DNA from: Petunia secreta
Taxonomy: Eukaryota; Streptophyta; Magnoliopsida; Solanales; Solanaceae
NCBI GenBank assembly: GCA_029990175.1
Contig: JARKIP010000193.1
Coordinates: forward strand, 248,001 to 312,000
Length of the DNA: 64,000 nt
Reading direction: 5' to 3'
This document shows, piece after piece, positions 46,785 to 57,972 of the stretch. The position numbers and the translations under genes were made by a program. The notes under the pieces are model-generated. The model was not told the origin of the DNA. It was given only the letters and a program-made list of their open reading frames with translations, and did not search any database. Each line of letters begins with the position of its first letter. Within the stretch, counting starts at the first letter, position 1.

Positions 46785-48317
46785 ACCTTACCAGACTGGC
46801 AGTTTATAGAACTACCTCTGTGGCTGAGGTGAGCCGTTACCCTGATAATCACTTCCAGAAGAACCACTACCACCACGCTTTCGGCCTCTACCGGATGGTG
46901 GCATATCTCTAGCTGATTGAGACCTAAATAAAATCCCCTACGACTGCGCAGGTGCCTGTTGGCGAGAGAAGGGATGACTACCTACTTGTCGGAGTAAGAG
47001 AAGACTCATCCAAAAATAACAGGGTCACAACAATGTTGATAAGTATAAGGAGAAAACTGAGTCTAATCCTGATGAACTACTAGCCCACTCTGAGAATAAC
47101 GAGCCACAAGCTGAGATAACCTGACAGGTGACCTCCAAGAATAATCAGAACTCTTACCTCCAAATAAGGTGCCATGGTACCCACCAGGGCCGCGAGATCT
47201 CTTGCTCTCCCGCTTTGACTCTTCTTGTTCTAACTTATGGTATGCCTTATACCTCCGAGCAATATTAATAAAACTATCAAATGAAGTCCTGACCTCAATC
47301 TCTCGAGCCATCTGGGGCCTCAAGGAAGGAAAAAAGTCATCAATAATCTTCGAACCTTCTCGGGAGGTTCATGGACTAGTTCTAGTGCATATCCAGCCAT
47401 CCTAGAGAATTCAATCTTATATTCTGAAACCGACAGGCTACCCTATCCAATCCATTAAACTAGCGACAAATTTTCACCTCGCTCGATGTGGGAAAGGAAC
47501 TTTCCATGAATCTACGAGAAAATTCGCACCAAGTCAGATTAGGAAAGCACTGCCCAGCTGATAAAAGAGCGGTCCACCAATCCAATACTGAACCCTGGAA
47601 CCGGAAAGCAGTATAATCAACACCATACTGCTCGAGATAACCAAGAACTTGAAGGATACACTGACATTTTTGTAAAATTCACATGGACAATCTGATGCAT
47701 GGCCTGAAAATATTGCCGAGTTCAACCGGGTGAAATAATGCAACCTTTTCGAGCACTCGGACCGAACTGCTACTCGGGCTAGCCGACCAACCAGAACACC
47801 TAGAGGCAACACACATGTTGCCTCTGGAACATAACTTACTAGGGCAACATCAGGAACTGGAATAGGAGCTCCCTGAGTCCGAACATCTGCATTCGCGGAG
47901 ACTTGATAAGCTGCCTAGGGAATAGGAGGTTCTTGCGGTATCTGCACCGCCAAGATTCCAAAAAAAAGAGCATCATAGAGAGCCGAGGGAACCACAAGGC
48001 CTTTCTCCTCTTTCCCACCGCCGGCACAGCTGGGACTCCGCAACTGGATCATCAACACGATCCACAACTCTCGGGGCTTGGGAAACGCTAGCCTCATGAT
48101 AGACTGCTTCATCCTGAACTCCTACCCTATCCTGATTTTTCACACGAGGGTTCACCATTACTATGAAGGAATTAACAAAAATATTTTTGCATCCCAGACC
48201 GATGCACGATTAGAAAAGAAGGAGGAGAAACTACCTAAATGTCATCGTAGCCTCTCGAAGATAAGTATGGATGGCGAGACTCTACTAGACACTTAGTCTG
48301 GATAGACTCTAAACTGG
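46785..48317 (-). pseudogene. gag remnant of element B
   Basis: The minus strand has an open stretch from 47323 to 47063 encoding MAREIEVRTSFDSFINIARR and then a basic region (KRESKRSRGPGGYHGTLFGG), typical of the region before the zinc knuckle in Tekay-type gypsy Gag. Upstream parts (47400-48000) are frame-broken. The homologous segment in C is at 23640-23400. No protease or RT follows before the LTR at the other end. The larger minus-strand frame 47812-47534 is out of phase and not a protein. Confidence 0.72.
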
Positions 48318-48330
48318 GGTCTGATACCAA
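48318..48330 (-). other. Primer binding site of element B
   Basis: The plus strand GGTCTGATACCAA gives TTGGTATCAGACC on the element strand. One base differs from the tRNA-Met site of C (AGAGCC). It ends 1 bp before the LTR at 48332. Confidence 0.83.
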
Positions 48331-48331
48331 C

Positions 48332-51300
48332 TGACACGACCCAAATTTTGGCTAGGCCGTGCGGGCACCCGACATCCTCCTAGACCCATCGGACGAACCC
48401 TTTTGAATTGAATTCACAAAAATAAACATAAAATCAACTTTAAGATAAGAAATAAGACCTAAAGAAACACGAACATAGCTATACATAAGCTGTACAGAAG
48501 AAGTTACAGCTGACTACCCAATGTACTAGATTTAGGGCAATTCAGACAGACATCTAAGAATACAAATGAAGTATAAGCATCTCCTGAAGGGAGAAAAATA
48601 CAATTGAGATAATAAACATAAAATTGGTGGCTATACTGAACAAAAGCTGGCTCACACTGACAGCTGAAGTCGTCTTCGCTCCTCAACAACGTGGAGAACT
48701 CAATCCTGGAGCGAACCTGCCGAAATGAAATAAATAGACAAGAAACAAACAGAGGGTGAGTCGAAAGGACTCAGTAAGTGAGGGCTGGCTAGCCACCTAA
48801 AAAAAACAGATATGCCAGCCAGGGAAAAGAAAAACAGATAAACCAAATTCACCTTACTTCAACTATAAAAAGGCAGAGCCATATAATAACTTGAAACATT
48901 TATGGAACCATAAACTCATAAAAAACCTGGGATTTGAGATAGACAAAACCTATAGGTATCCCGAACATATCAACAATAAGAAATACATGACAGATACACA
49001 AAACATCGCACTATAATCACGCAATACACAGCAACCGGTGCAATAAAATGGAATGAATGCAGTATGATGCAATGGGGTCACATGTGCCCGTAATCCCGTC
49101 CCAAAGCGGAATACTCCTGCATTCGAGGGGAAAACTATCTAATAACCAATTGGAGCGGAATAATCCTACTCCAGGGACGGAATACTCCTGCAACATATAT
49201 AACATAAAGCTGAGGCGGAATACTCCTGCACTCAGTATCTAACATAAGAATGTAATACTCCTGCTCTTGGGATGGAATACTCTAGCACCTGAGATAATGT
49301 AAAGCTGAAGCGGAATACTCCTGCACTCAGTATCTGACATAAGAGTGGAATACTCCTACTATTGGGGCGGAATACTCCTGCACCCGATAAAATAGAAAGC
49401 TGAGGCGGAATACTTCTGTACTCAGTATCTATTATAAGAGCGGAATACTCATGCACCTGGCACGGAATACTCCTGCACTCGATATAATATAAAGCTGAGG
49501 CAGAATACTCCTGCGCTCAGTATCTGACATAAGAGCGGAATACTCCTGCTTCTGGGGCGGAATACTCCTGCACCCGATAAAATATAAAATTGAAGCGGAA
49601 TACTCCTGCACTCAGTATTTGTCATAAGAGCGGAATACTCCTGCCTCTGGGGCAGAATACTCCTGCAACCGATATAATATAAAGCTGAGGCGGAATAATC
49701 CTCCACTCAGTATTTGTCATAAGAGCGGAATACTCCTGCTCCTGTGGCGGAATACTCCTGCACCCGATATAATATAAAGCTGAGGTGGAATACTCCTGCA
49801 ATCAGTATCTGTCATAAGAGCGGAATACTCCTGCTGCTAGGGCGGAAGAATCGTGCACCCGATATAATATAAAGCTGAGGCGGAATACTCCTGCACTCAG
49901 TATATGACATAGAAGCCCATAACCAGAAAACATAATATATATGAATGCGGTATGATGCAATAATAACCCTTCACCGGTGCGGGACTCTCATCGACTAGCG
50001 GGAGTATATGCAACGATAACCCTTCAGCGGCGCGGGACCCTCATCGACTTCCGAGAAGTATATGCACTAATAAACTTCAGCAACGTGGGACTCTCATCGA
50101 CTTCCAGGAAGTACATGTAATGATAACCCTTCAGCGGCGCGAGACCCTCATCGGTTGCCGAGAAGTATATACACTAATAACCTTTACCGGTGCGGGACTC
50201 TCATTGACTACCGGGAAGTATATATCAAGCTCATAACTGGAGTACAATACGCATATGCTCGATGCAATACCAACAGCAGAGCATAACATATAATATATAA
50301 TGTAAATCTAAACCTAAGGCGTAATAAGTACGCCTATCGGCAGCTACGCACGTAAGGAACATGTGGTAGAATATCCATAAGGCCAAAGGCCCCAAAGAAA
50401 TGGATATAATCACTTACCTCGTTCAAAAGTTAACACTGCTACTCAACAACCGCTTTGTCCTTTGGATTTACTGCCAAATGATCCCGCTCTATTCAATAAC
50501 CATAAAAATAAATCAAATAAGGGTAAAGCCTTCATTCCTTACATCTTAAAATAATCTGGTTAGGAACTCAACACACGATTCGCATAGGTAATACGCAGTC
50601 CAGGCCTATGTACATGGTTCAAAATAACATAACCAAACCCTAAATAAATTACATATATGGGTTGCCCATAACTCCCTGAATTCGAATATATAATCAATTA
50701 CATTATCGGGGTCAAATTAACTCTTTAAACTATCAATTTAACTTATTAGAACGATGTCTACTATCCCGATTTCTACAGTTAAAATATATTCAAACACATG
50801 TAATAAACTGAAATAATGACTTAATATCATTACCTGAATATTTCGGGGTGAAAATTCTATTTTTTTTCTTCTCCTTTTCCTTTAATTTCTCTTTTTTTCT
50901 GATATGTTTTTCGTTCTCTAGTTCTCTCGTTTCGTTCTCGTTTCTGTTCATTTTCTTTGCTTTAAAATTCTAAGCAAAGAGATTTTATTCCTTATATAGT
51001 AGCTACCGCCTCTATTTCTTTTTAATGTTTTTTTTTTTTTTTTTTTTTGAAAACTTGCTGCTTCGACTAAACTTAAAACCGAATCCTATGAAATTTGGAA
51101 TGATCCCAAATCTGTCAAGTAAGTTATACAAAATTTATGTGACGTGCTCGCTAAGACGGATTTCGAATCTGATTCTCGAAACTCGAGATATGAATTAACG
51201 GAAAGAAATCAAATTATTAATTTTCGGCATTTTAGCGAAAACTATCCGAACGACCTCGAAATTTATTTTTGAAAGTTCACATAGGTCACAAATGACCATA

Positions 51301-51540
51301 CGATCCTAACGACACTTTCACATTTCGAATCGAAACTCATTCGCCAAAATCAAGCTCGGAAACCTCTTTTTAAGATTTATCGTCAATGAAAATTGAAACC
51401 TTCTTCCGATACGTACCAGACGAAGTCCGATTTAGCTCAAATTTTACAGACATATCCTAATGGACCTTTCGAAGATTTTAAAACTATGGACACACCAATT
51501 AGAATCCTAACTCCCGAAACGACTACCTAAGGTCGTTTCA
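48332..51540 (-). repeat. 5' LTR of element B
   Basis: 3209 bp with M1 at 49106-49900 (longer than in the 3' LTR) and M3 at 49963-50220. The M1 length difference accounts for most of the size gap between the two LTRs. Confidence 0.9.
49106..49900. repeat. Minisatellite M1, largest array, in B 5' LTR
   Basis: About two dozen GCGGAATACTCCTGC cores arranged as a higher-order repeat of roughly 110 bp: core-CACCCGATATAATATAAAGC, core-ACTCAGTATCTGACATAAGA, core-TCCTGGG. Confidence 0.9.
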
Positions 51541-51545
51541 CAAAG

Positions 51546-53837
51546 TCTGAGACAAAAGACAACACGAGAATTAGTTGTTGTATAACATCAAATGCTAATT
51601 GACAACCCGATTATTTAATTTGATAATAGAATGTTCTGTGAAATTTCGTTATTCTCAACGTTAGCGGATAAAAAAGCGGCCAGATGTTTGGTTGTGAAGT
51701 AATGGTATATTTCTAAAGTTAGCAAACACCGGCTATCCCTTATATAGGGCCTTGAAAACTGATTGCTCATCAAAATCGTCCATATTTCACGGGAAGTTCA
51801 TTGGGTGTCGCCATGTAAAGAGTAGCCATATTTTTGCAAATATAACGACTCAACTTCAGTCTCAGATTATCATGCGGTGCGAATCAAATAGTTATATAGC
51901 CGATAAAGTTGTCTTCGTGTGACCTATAGGTCATGAGTTCAAGTCTTTTGAAAATAGCGCTGATGCTTGCATTAAGTTAGATTACGTACATCACATCTCT
52001 TGGAGTAGGCCCTTCCTCGGATCCTGTGTGAACACGGAATGCTTTATACACTGGGCTGCCCAAAGAGTATCTCCGTGAATGGCCTTTTATGCAGTGATGA
52101 GTACTTGAATTAATGTGTTTTTTCATTGTTTCAAACTAATATCAACTATTTTAGAAAAACAAGTTACAAGAAGAATAAAGGCTAATGGTTTTGGAAATAA
52201 TCAGTCTGACAAGTGTATATGCATGCATGTGAAAGAGATCTAGCATTTGAAACACAAGTATATACAATGATTAGAACTTAGAAAATAAAACTAATGCCTC
52301 CATACAATGGCATGAAACGTACCCCCCAAATACTGTGGAAAACTTCCAAGAAACTTTGAAAGACAAAATTATTAGGAGGCACTCTGCTGATTTTTACTTG
52401 GTCAATCTTCTTATTTTGAAGTAACTAAAGATGGGGCAGTTGACCTTTAGTTTTCAAGAAAGAAGGTTCTAGTGGGAACAATCAATATGTCATTTTAACT
52501 ATCTGACCATGATGACTTTAACTTGTTAGAAGCAGTCATATCATAGGCTGAATAAAAGATGTGGAAAACATTAGTAATTTTAAGTCTGAAAAGCATCAAT
52601 TCAAATATAGTTAGAATCCTAAGATATGATAGAGGTCATATTTAACTCTTAAAAAGTGCAGGATTTGGTCCAATGGAATTGGTCTCGTTATTGGAACTAA
52701 AATAGTAGTAGTAGTAGTAGTAGAACTTTGTCATCGCCTAACAAAAGGAATCGATTACTCCTACAACAATGCCTTATTTATTTTCTTTTTCTTTTTGCCA
52801 AAACTACATGCTTAAGGGTGTTCTTTTAGGAATATTTTCTTGTAAAGGCCTTGGTTACCAAATTGTAGGAATGGGAAAGCTACTTAGTGCACGAAAACCT
52901 GAATGAAGAACACCTTCAAAATCAGAACACTTTCGTGGGAGGATAATTACTACTAGTAAAAGAAAACATTTTAGATGTCGGTATTAGAATTAGAAAAGAA
53001 AAAAGCTAGTAACATTGACTCACTTAGGTCCTTCCATGATAAAACAGATGACTAAGTCATGCCATAATTAAGTGTTTCAAAGTTGTCTTTTCTTCTCTAT
53101 AGACGTTCCAAACAAAGAACATTAAGTAACTGAAACTTTGAAAAACGATTTAGACAAAGTCATGCAACATTTAAATTCTTTCCAAACTGTCTTTTCTCTA
53201 TAATTCCAAACAAATAACCAAACAATCTTTCTTTTCCCAGTTAAACCTGAAATACTTTAGAATGAATTGAAATACTGGAATGTGGATATTGAGACCGATT
53301 ATGTCTGTGTACGACATTAATATTAAGGAACTTTTAATCATGGATTTGCAAGAAAATCTTACGGGTAATTTGAATCCTTTTAGTACTAGTAAACTAAATA
53401 GCATTGTGTCTTTTGTTTGAACTGACACGTGTTATTTAATTGATCATTCTTCGGAAATGATTAGATTTAATCATTATTTAGTGGAAAATGACATTGAATG
53501 TTTGGTAAATCCACTCTGGATAAATAGAAAAAGATGGTCTTGCCAATAATGTATTGACATCTCTCCATATAAAACTTAGTAGGCCCCACACGGAGAGGGT
53601 AGTGAAAGGGCCTATGGTGGGAGGTGAGGATTTAATTTCAAAAATAAAAAACGTTTCCTATAATTATAGTAATAAGTGTAATCCAACTTATGTTTTTTTT
53701 TTTCCTCCAAAATCATAATAGGTGGAGCTAACATTATTTCAAATAATGTTAGCAATAGTGGACTAACAAACCTACCAGAATTTGGGCATTATGAGTAAGC
53801 CGTACTCGAGGCAAACTTAGATTTATCAGGTTTGTTG
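51546..53837. other. Intergenic DNA with one SINE, otherwise unassigned
   Basis: AT-rich, with no frame over 76 codons and no recognised protein. It contains the SINE-like sequence at 51895-52062, a short GTA repeat near 52707 and otherwise no obvious repeat structure. It may be low-copy host sequence. Confidence 0.5.
51895..52062 (+). mobile_element. Degenerate tRNA-derived SINE (TS/SolS-like)
   Basis: An A-box-like TATAGCCGATAAAGTTG, then a B-box-like TCATGAGTTCAAGTC at 51931-51945. The body ATTACGTACATCACA, GTAGGCCCTTCCTCGGATCC and CACTGGGCTGCCC follows the order known from Solanaceae TS-type SINEs. It is diverged and no clear flanking duplication is seen. Confidence 0.65.
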
Positions 53838-53845
53838 GTTCCGAA

Positions 53846-54347
53846 TAGGCTTGGGCATCGAGCGAGCAAATCGAGCCCGAGCCGAGCCTAATCGAGTCCA
53901 AATTGAACCGAATTTTATACATACCGAGTCAAGTCGAGCTCAACCGAACTTTGCTAGAGTTTGACCGAGCCCGGGCCTACTTTTTTTCTTGTGTCCCCAT
54001 ACTTAATAATATAAAAAATAATATTTAAAATTTTCTTTTGATCATAATCATAGGTAAGGATAAAAGTATTAGTTTATCAATTGTTAACTATTGCATTAAA
54101 ATATTAAATAACACGTAGACTTCTAATTTTTTTGGTAATTAAGCCTAATGAATGGAAGTTATATTTTAAAGAAAAAGTTACACGATTAATCAAACTAATG
54201 GTGTCGAGCCGAGCTTTGACTGAGCCGAACTTGATCGAGCTTTAATCGAATCGAGCCGAGCCGATCCGAGCCGAGCCAAACTTTAAATAAGACCGCCGAG
54301 CTAAAAGGCAATTGAGCCGAGCCGGCTCAGCTCTATGTCCAGCTCTA
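53846..54347. mobile_element. Non-autonomous hAT-like element copy 2, uninterrupted
   Basis: 502 bp, TAGGCTTGGGCATCGAGC at the left and the complement of TAGAGCTGGACATAGAGC at the right, flanked by GTTCCGAA at 53838-53845 and 54348-54355. The AT core and subterminal GAGCCGAG/GAGCTTT repeats match copy 1 with high identity by eye. The junction used by element E in copy 1 is intact here (CCCCATACTTAATAAT near 53995). No coding. Confidence 0.92.
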
Positions 54348-54633
54348 GTTCCGAATATTGTTCTCTCCTTTTTCATTTAATTGTCACAATTATTATGACT
54401 TTTTGGACAAAAATATTTGTAATTTTAAAAAATTAAGATGATATTATCATTTTTCACTCATTATACTCTAGTATTTATTGTTCTTAAAGAGTACATCACC
54501 TCAATTATGGCTTATCGTTCAAAATCTCAAAAATAAATTAGTTTTAGTGAAAATTCTCTACTTATTTATGATTTTTAAGGGGCCTAAAAATGGCAAACAT
54601 GACGAAATTTTGATTATTGAACAACATCAACCG

Positions 54634-54741
54634 TTGTGGTGAGTAGTGAGTGTGATAAGTATTTATCTATCCAAAAATAAAAGGCTCAAATTCGAACCTT
54701 AAAAATATAATTGCTTTTGATAGAAACTGCTTTACTCCAAA
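54634..54741 (+). mobile_element. Possible degenerate SINE
   Basis: TTGTGGTGAGTAGTGAGTG resembles an A-box region and GGCTCAAATTCGAACC a B-box. CTGCTTTACTCC at the end recalls a SINE body ending. Divergence is high and no duplication was identified. Confidence 0.4.
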
Positions 54742-54886
54742 TTAAAAATTCACACCTCAAAGGAGATGCTCAACACCAAATAAAAACCAAAGGAATTAAA
54801 GAACATTACTATTTTGTCCCAAATTAATTGTCCTCAAAAAAATGTTCTCCAACCATTACTTGAATCAAATTACATGGGCGGCGACG

Positions 54887-55321
54887 CTTTGCTTCATGTA
54901 GTTTTCCTAGTATATCTCAACTCCTAAGTTGGAACATTTTTTCTACAGCATGGACCTTCAACAACTTATTTCCAACCAGGACATTATTTTAACAGTTCCA
55001 TTAGTGACAAAAGCATCTATTGCTATTGGCCTTTACTTCTCAAGTAAAAAGTCGTATATTCAAACTAGTTCAACATATCTTAAAGATTGCATCATCATCT
55101 TTATAATACCAAAACACGAGTGTTCTTTTTTCAATATTATTTCTTTTCCAAATGATGCTAGCTCCCTTGTCAATGGAAGTCCTTGCTGCTTGAGAAAAAC
55201 AACGTGCAATTAAATTTGGAATATAAACATCTTCCAGTTGCTTCTCAATTTCCACATTACTCTTCCAAACATATAGTAGAAATATAAAGGAGAGACTACT
55301 TTTCTGCATGCCCCTTAACAT
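54887..55321 (-). other. Unrecognised open frame, possible gene remnant
   Basis: The minus-strand frame 55321-55070 (83 codons) has a non-repetitive composition with KGASIIWKRNNIEKRTLVFW. Downstream pieces in other frames include KLLKVHAVEKMFQLRS and ILGKLHEAKRRRP. I do not recognise a family. The composition looks more protein-like than the surrounding AT-rich DNA, but a shadow frame of 94 codons lies on the other strand (54929-55213), so coding is unproven. Confidence 0.25.
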
Positions 55322-55430
55322 TTTTTATAGAAACATCTATTTATGCTCGTCCTTGTCGACATAATAAATATTTCCACCACAATGATCAACAACCTACCAC
55401 TACAAGCATATATGGTGAAAATATTGGAGC

Positions 55431-55465
55431 TTTTTTTTTTTTTTTGGGGGGGGGGGGGGGGGGGG
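55431..55465. repeat. T15 directly followed by G20
   Basis: After G20 come A-GGGG-TTGGCA-GGGGGG-T-GGG, so the plus strand has enough G runs for a quadruplex. Homopolymer lengths here are prone to sequencing error. Confidence 0.85.
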
Positions 55466-55573
55466 AGGGGTTGGCAGGGGGGTGGGTTTGCTATCATAAA
55501 TTTTCTGAGTGAACAGGAATTAGACTAGTCGATGAATTCAAATTATATATAATATGTAATTCCACGTATACTC

Positions 55574-55574
<1 letters not shown>

Positions 55575-55605
<31 letters not shown>
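55575..55605. repeat. A31 homopolymer
   Basis: Thirty-one A residues followed by TAAAAAAG. It might be a retroposon tail, but no retroposon body was identified upstream. Confidence 0.85.
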
Positions 55606-55607
<2 letters not shown>

Positions 55608-56589
55608 AAAAAGTGGACTTCTTTTCTGCCTGCCCCTCCAGTTTCAAACTTCAGTAGGAAACAAATGTAAACAAATAAATAAATAAATAAAAATATTTGA
55701 ACCAATAAAACAATACAAAGATTTCACCATAAAAGAAAACAAATATATTGGCGATAAATTAGAAACGACCATAGCCGTTTGTTAGATGTTCTAATGAAAC
55801 TATAGTAGTATGGAATAATAATTAGTATTGAAGAGACAATTAAATTAATTATATAAAGTATACCTTCTTTAACAACTTAAGCTTTTAAATAAGAAAGTCA
55901 CACACTTGAATAATTAGCAACCATAACAATTCTAATACTATCAAGTGTCTAAGATACATGACTCAATATTAATGGGACAGCCTATCTGAAAATTGTGAGG
56001 AGAAAATTCACTATACTTGTATGTAAGGAATGTGAATTCTATTTTTACCAGTTTAAGTTTAAAGAATGGAATGAAGTAAAAACAAAATTATAGTCTCTCA
56101 ATTTTCTACAACAATATAAATCTAATAACTCGAGAAAAAAATATCCGATCGTTTGAAAAAATTGTCACACATGTATACCGGAGAACGATTATTCAATTTA
56201 ATAAGGATTGTGACAAACCCCTGCACCTTTTAAGTTATTTTTTTCACAACGTTATTGTGTGCAAGGATTAGAGATATGGAACTTATTTCATCACATTAAG
56301 AGCAGTTACAACTAACAACTAAGAAACGGACAGTTAGATTTACAATTAGGACCACAGCTAATTAAATCATGAAGCCAAAATAGATTAATGTTCAGGAAAG
56401 TGATACAAGTGTCTGAAAAGAAACTACAGTTGAGCTTAAAAACAGCTTATAACAAATAAACATATGTAGTACACTAATTTACGAGGAGAAAAAAAGGTAC
56501 TTTCCTAATATATATTGTTACATCTCATTGTTTAATGCTACTGATTAAGAAACCTACAAGTTACAAGTTTGTACTTGCCAAAGCTAATA

Positions 56590-56841
56590 CTCCCTCCGGT
56601 TCACTTTATTTGATATTTTAGCTTATATTATTTTGTCCATAATATTTGATCTTTTCGAAAATTTTGATGGAATTTTACCATGTCATTCCTTGCTAATAAA
56701 TGACTTTAAACAAAATGATAAGTAATAATAGCTTGAATAAGGACTAATATAGTCAATTACATTGCTAATTAATACTAAAAAGGTGATTTTTTTAAAACGC
56801 ATGAAAATACCCAAAACATCAAATAATATGGATCGGAGGAA
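56590..56841. mobile_element. Stowaway-type MITE (Tc1/mariner)
   Basis: 252 bp starting CTCCCTCCGGTTCACTTTAT and ending GGATCGGAGGAA, which is the inverted form with small changes. TA dinucleotides flank it (56588-56589 and 56842-56843). The CTCCCTCCG terminus and TA target are typical of plant Stowaway elements. No coding. Confidence 0.87.
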
Positions 56842-57000
56842 TAGTTTGCAACCACTAACTTGAATTACCCGTTGTTTGATATCTTCGCAAAGCAGTTGAA
56901 TTTATGAGTAGCTTGTCAACCAACATGCCACTTTTTTTTCCTTTAATATAGTCGGCTTTTGCGCAACTTACCAATCAGGTAACCGCATTTATGGTTGTTA

Positions 57001-57972
57001 GAAAATTATTTACACCCCCAAATTTTGCTCTAAAAATTAAACTCTCCCCTCAAGTATGAACAATAGTCATTCTCCCCTTTTTTCCCAAATAACCATTCAA
57101 AATACCTACTTTATCCTCTAGATTATAAAATATTATCTTTTTTCTTCTTAATATAATGATAATTTTTTATTATATATTATGGACTAACCTATAAAATAAA
57201 TAAATAGTATTTTTAATTTGAAAAAAGAGTAAGAAATAGTAGTCACACATATATGTTAATGACGTCAGTAATAAAATAATGAACTAAACATAAAAAAAAA
57301 GTTAAAAATAATTTTTTATATCGGTAATTTTTAATAAAATTAAAACTCAAAATTAGTCTATCTTGCAATTGAAAATAAAATGATCATAACCATATACTTA
57401 ATGCATGCAATACATGGAAAAAGATAGTAAAATTGAGGTAGATTTTACATTAAATTCAAATTATCATATATTATACGTAAATAAATTTGAAATAATAATT
57501 TCACTTATGAAACTATCACGACGTCGTCGTTGTCGTCGTCATTTTTGTTGTATAATTTCATTTATGATAATCAAAACTGAAAAATCTATATACAAACTAG
57601 AGAATAAGATAGAAAATAAAATTTAAACAAATATACATACGAACATAAACAAATTAAAGAGTAAGAAATAGCGAGAGATACATTATGTACACAGATACAC
57701 ATGTAGTGCACTTAATACTAAAATACTACTATTAAGAAAATGGTATTATATTTTGTAATTAATTCATGAAAAGATATACTCTTTATAATATTAGTGAACT
57801 TAAATTACTATAACAAGATATAAAATATTTAAATTAAAGGTAGAAATTTATGGAAAATTGAAATTCAAAGGCAAAATAGATATTGTATACGATGAAGGGG
57901 GAGAATGACTATTATTCAAAGTTGAGGGGGAGTTTGATTTTTAGAGCAATGTTCGGGGTGTAAATGATTTTC
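57001..57972. mobile_element. 972-bp element with about 85-bp terminal inverted repeats
   Basis: The left end GAAAATTATTTACACCCCCA and the inverted right end GAAAATCATTTACACCCCGA stay alignable for about 85 bp, including GCTCTAAAAAT, AAACTC-CCCCTCAA and ATAGTCATTCTCCCC. The interior is AT-rich without a convincing frame. The flanks do not show a matching 2-, 3-, 8- or 9-bp duplication, so the superfamily is open; the long TIR and GAAAAT start would fit a MULE-like element. Confidence 0.75.

Larger units (their letters stand above)
39594..51540 (-). mobile_element. Non-autonomous Ty3/gypsy-type LTR element B
   Basis: Two LTRs (39594-42688 and 48332-51540) are flanked by CAAAG at 39589-39593 and 51541-51545. 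The PBS complement is at 48318-48330 and the purine tract at 42689, so it is minus-strand. The internal region totals about 3.0 kb once the solo LTR at 44171-46779 is removed. It is collinear with that of element C: gag remnant, no RT, no integrase. LTR ends are canonical, TGAAACGACC...CGTGTCA on the element strand. The LTRs are visibly diverged and differ by about 114 bp in length, so B is much older than C. Confidence 0.92.
54356..56587. other. Intergenic AT-rich DNA with SINE-like and homopolymer tracts
   Basis: It contains a possible SINE (54634-54741), unrecognised frames at 54887-55321, a T15-G20 run (55431-55465) and an A31 run (55575-55605). Nothing further was recognised in 55606-56587. 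Confidence 0.5.

Noticed and set aside
49106..49900. Regularly spaced repeats that could suggest a CRISPR array
   Set aside because: Spacers are themselves repeated, units are imperfect and lie inside a plant LTR. It is a minisatellite.
55315..55528. Proline-rich and glycine-rich frames
   Set aside because: They result from the G20 homopolymer and neighbouring G runs.
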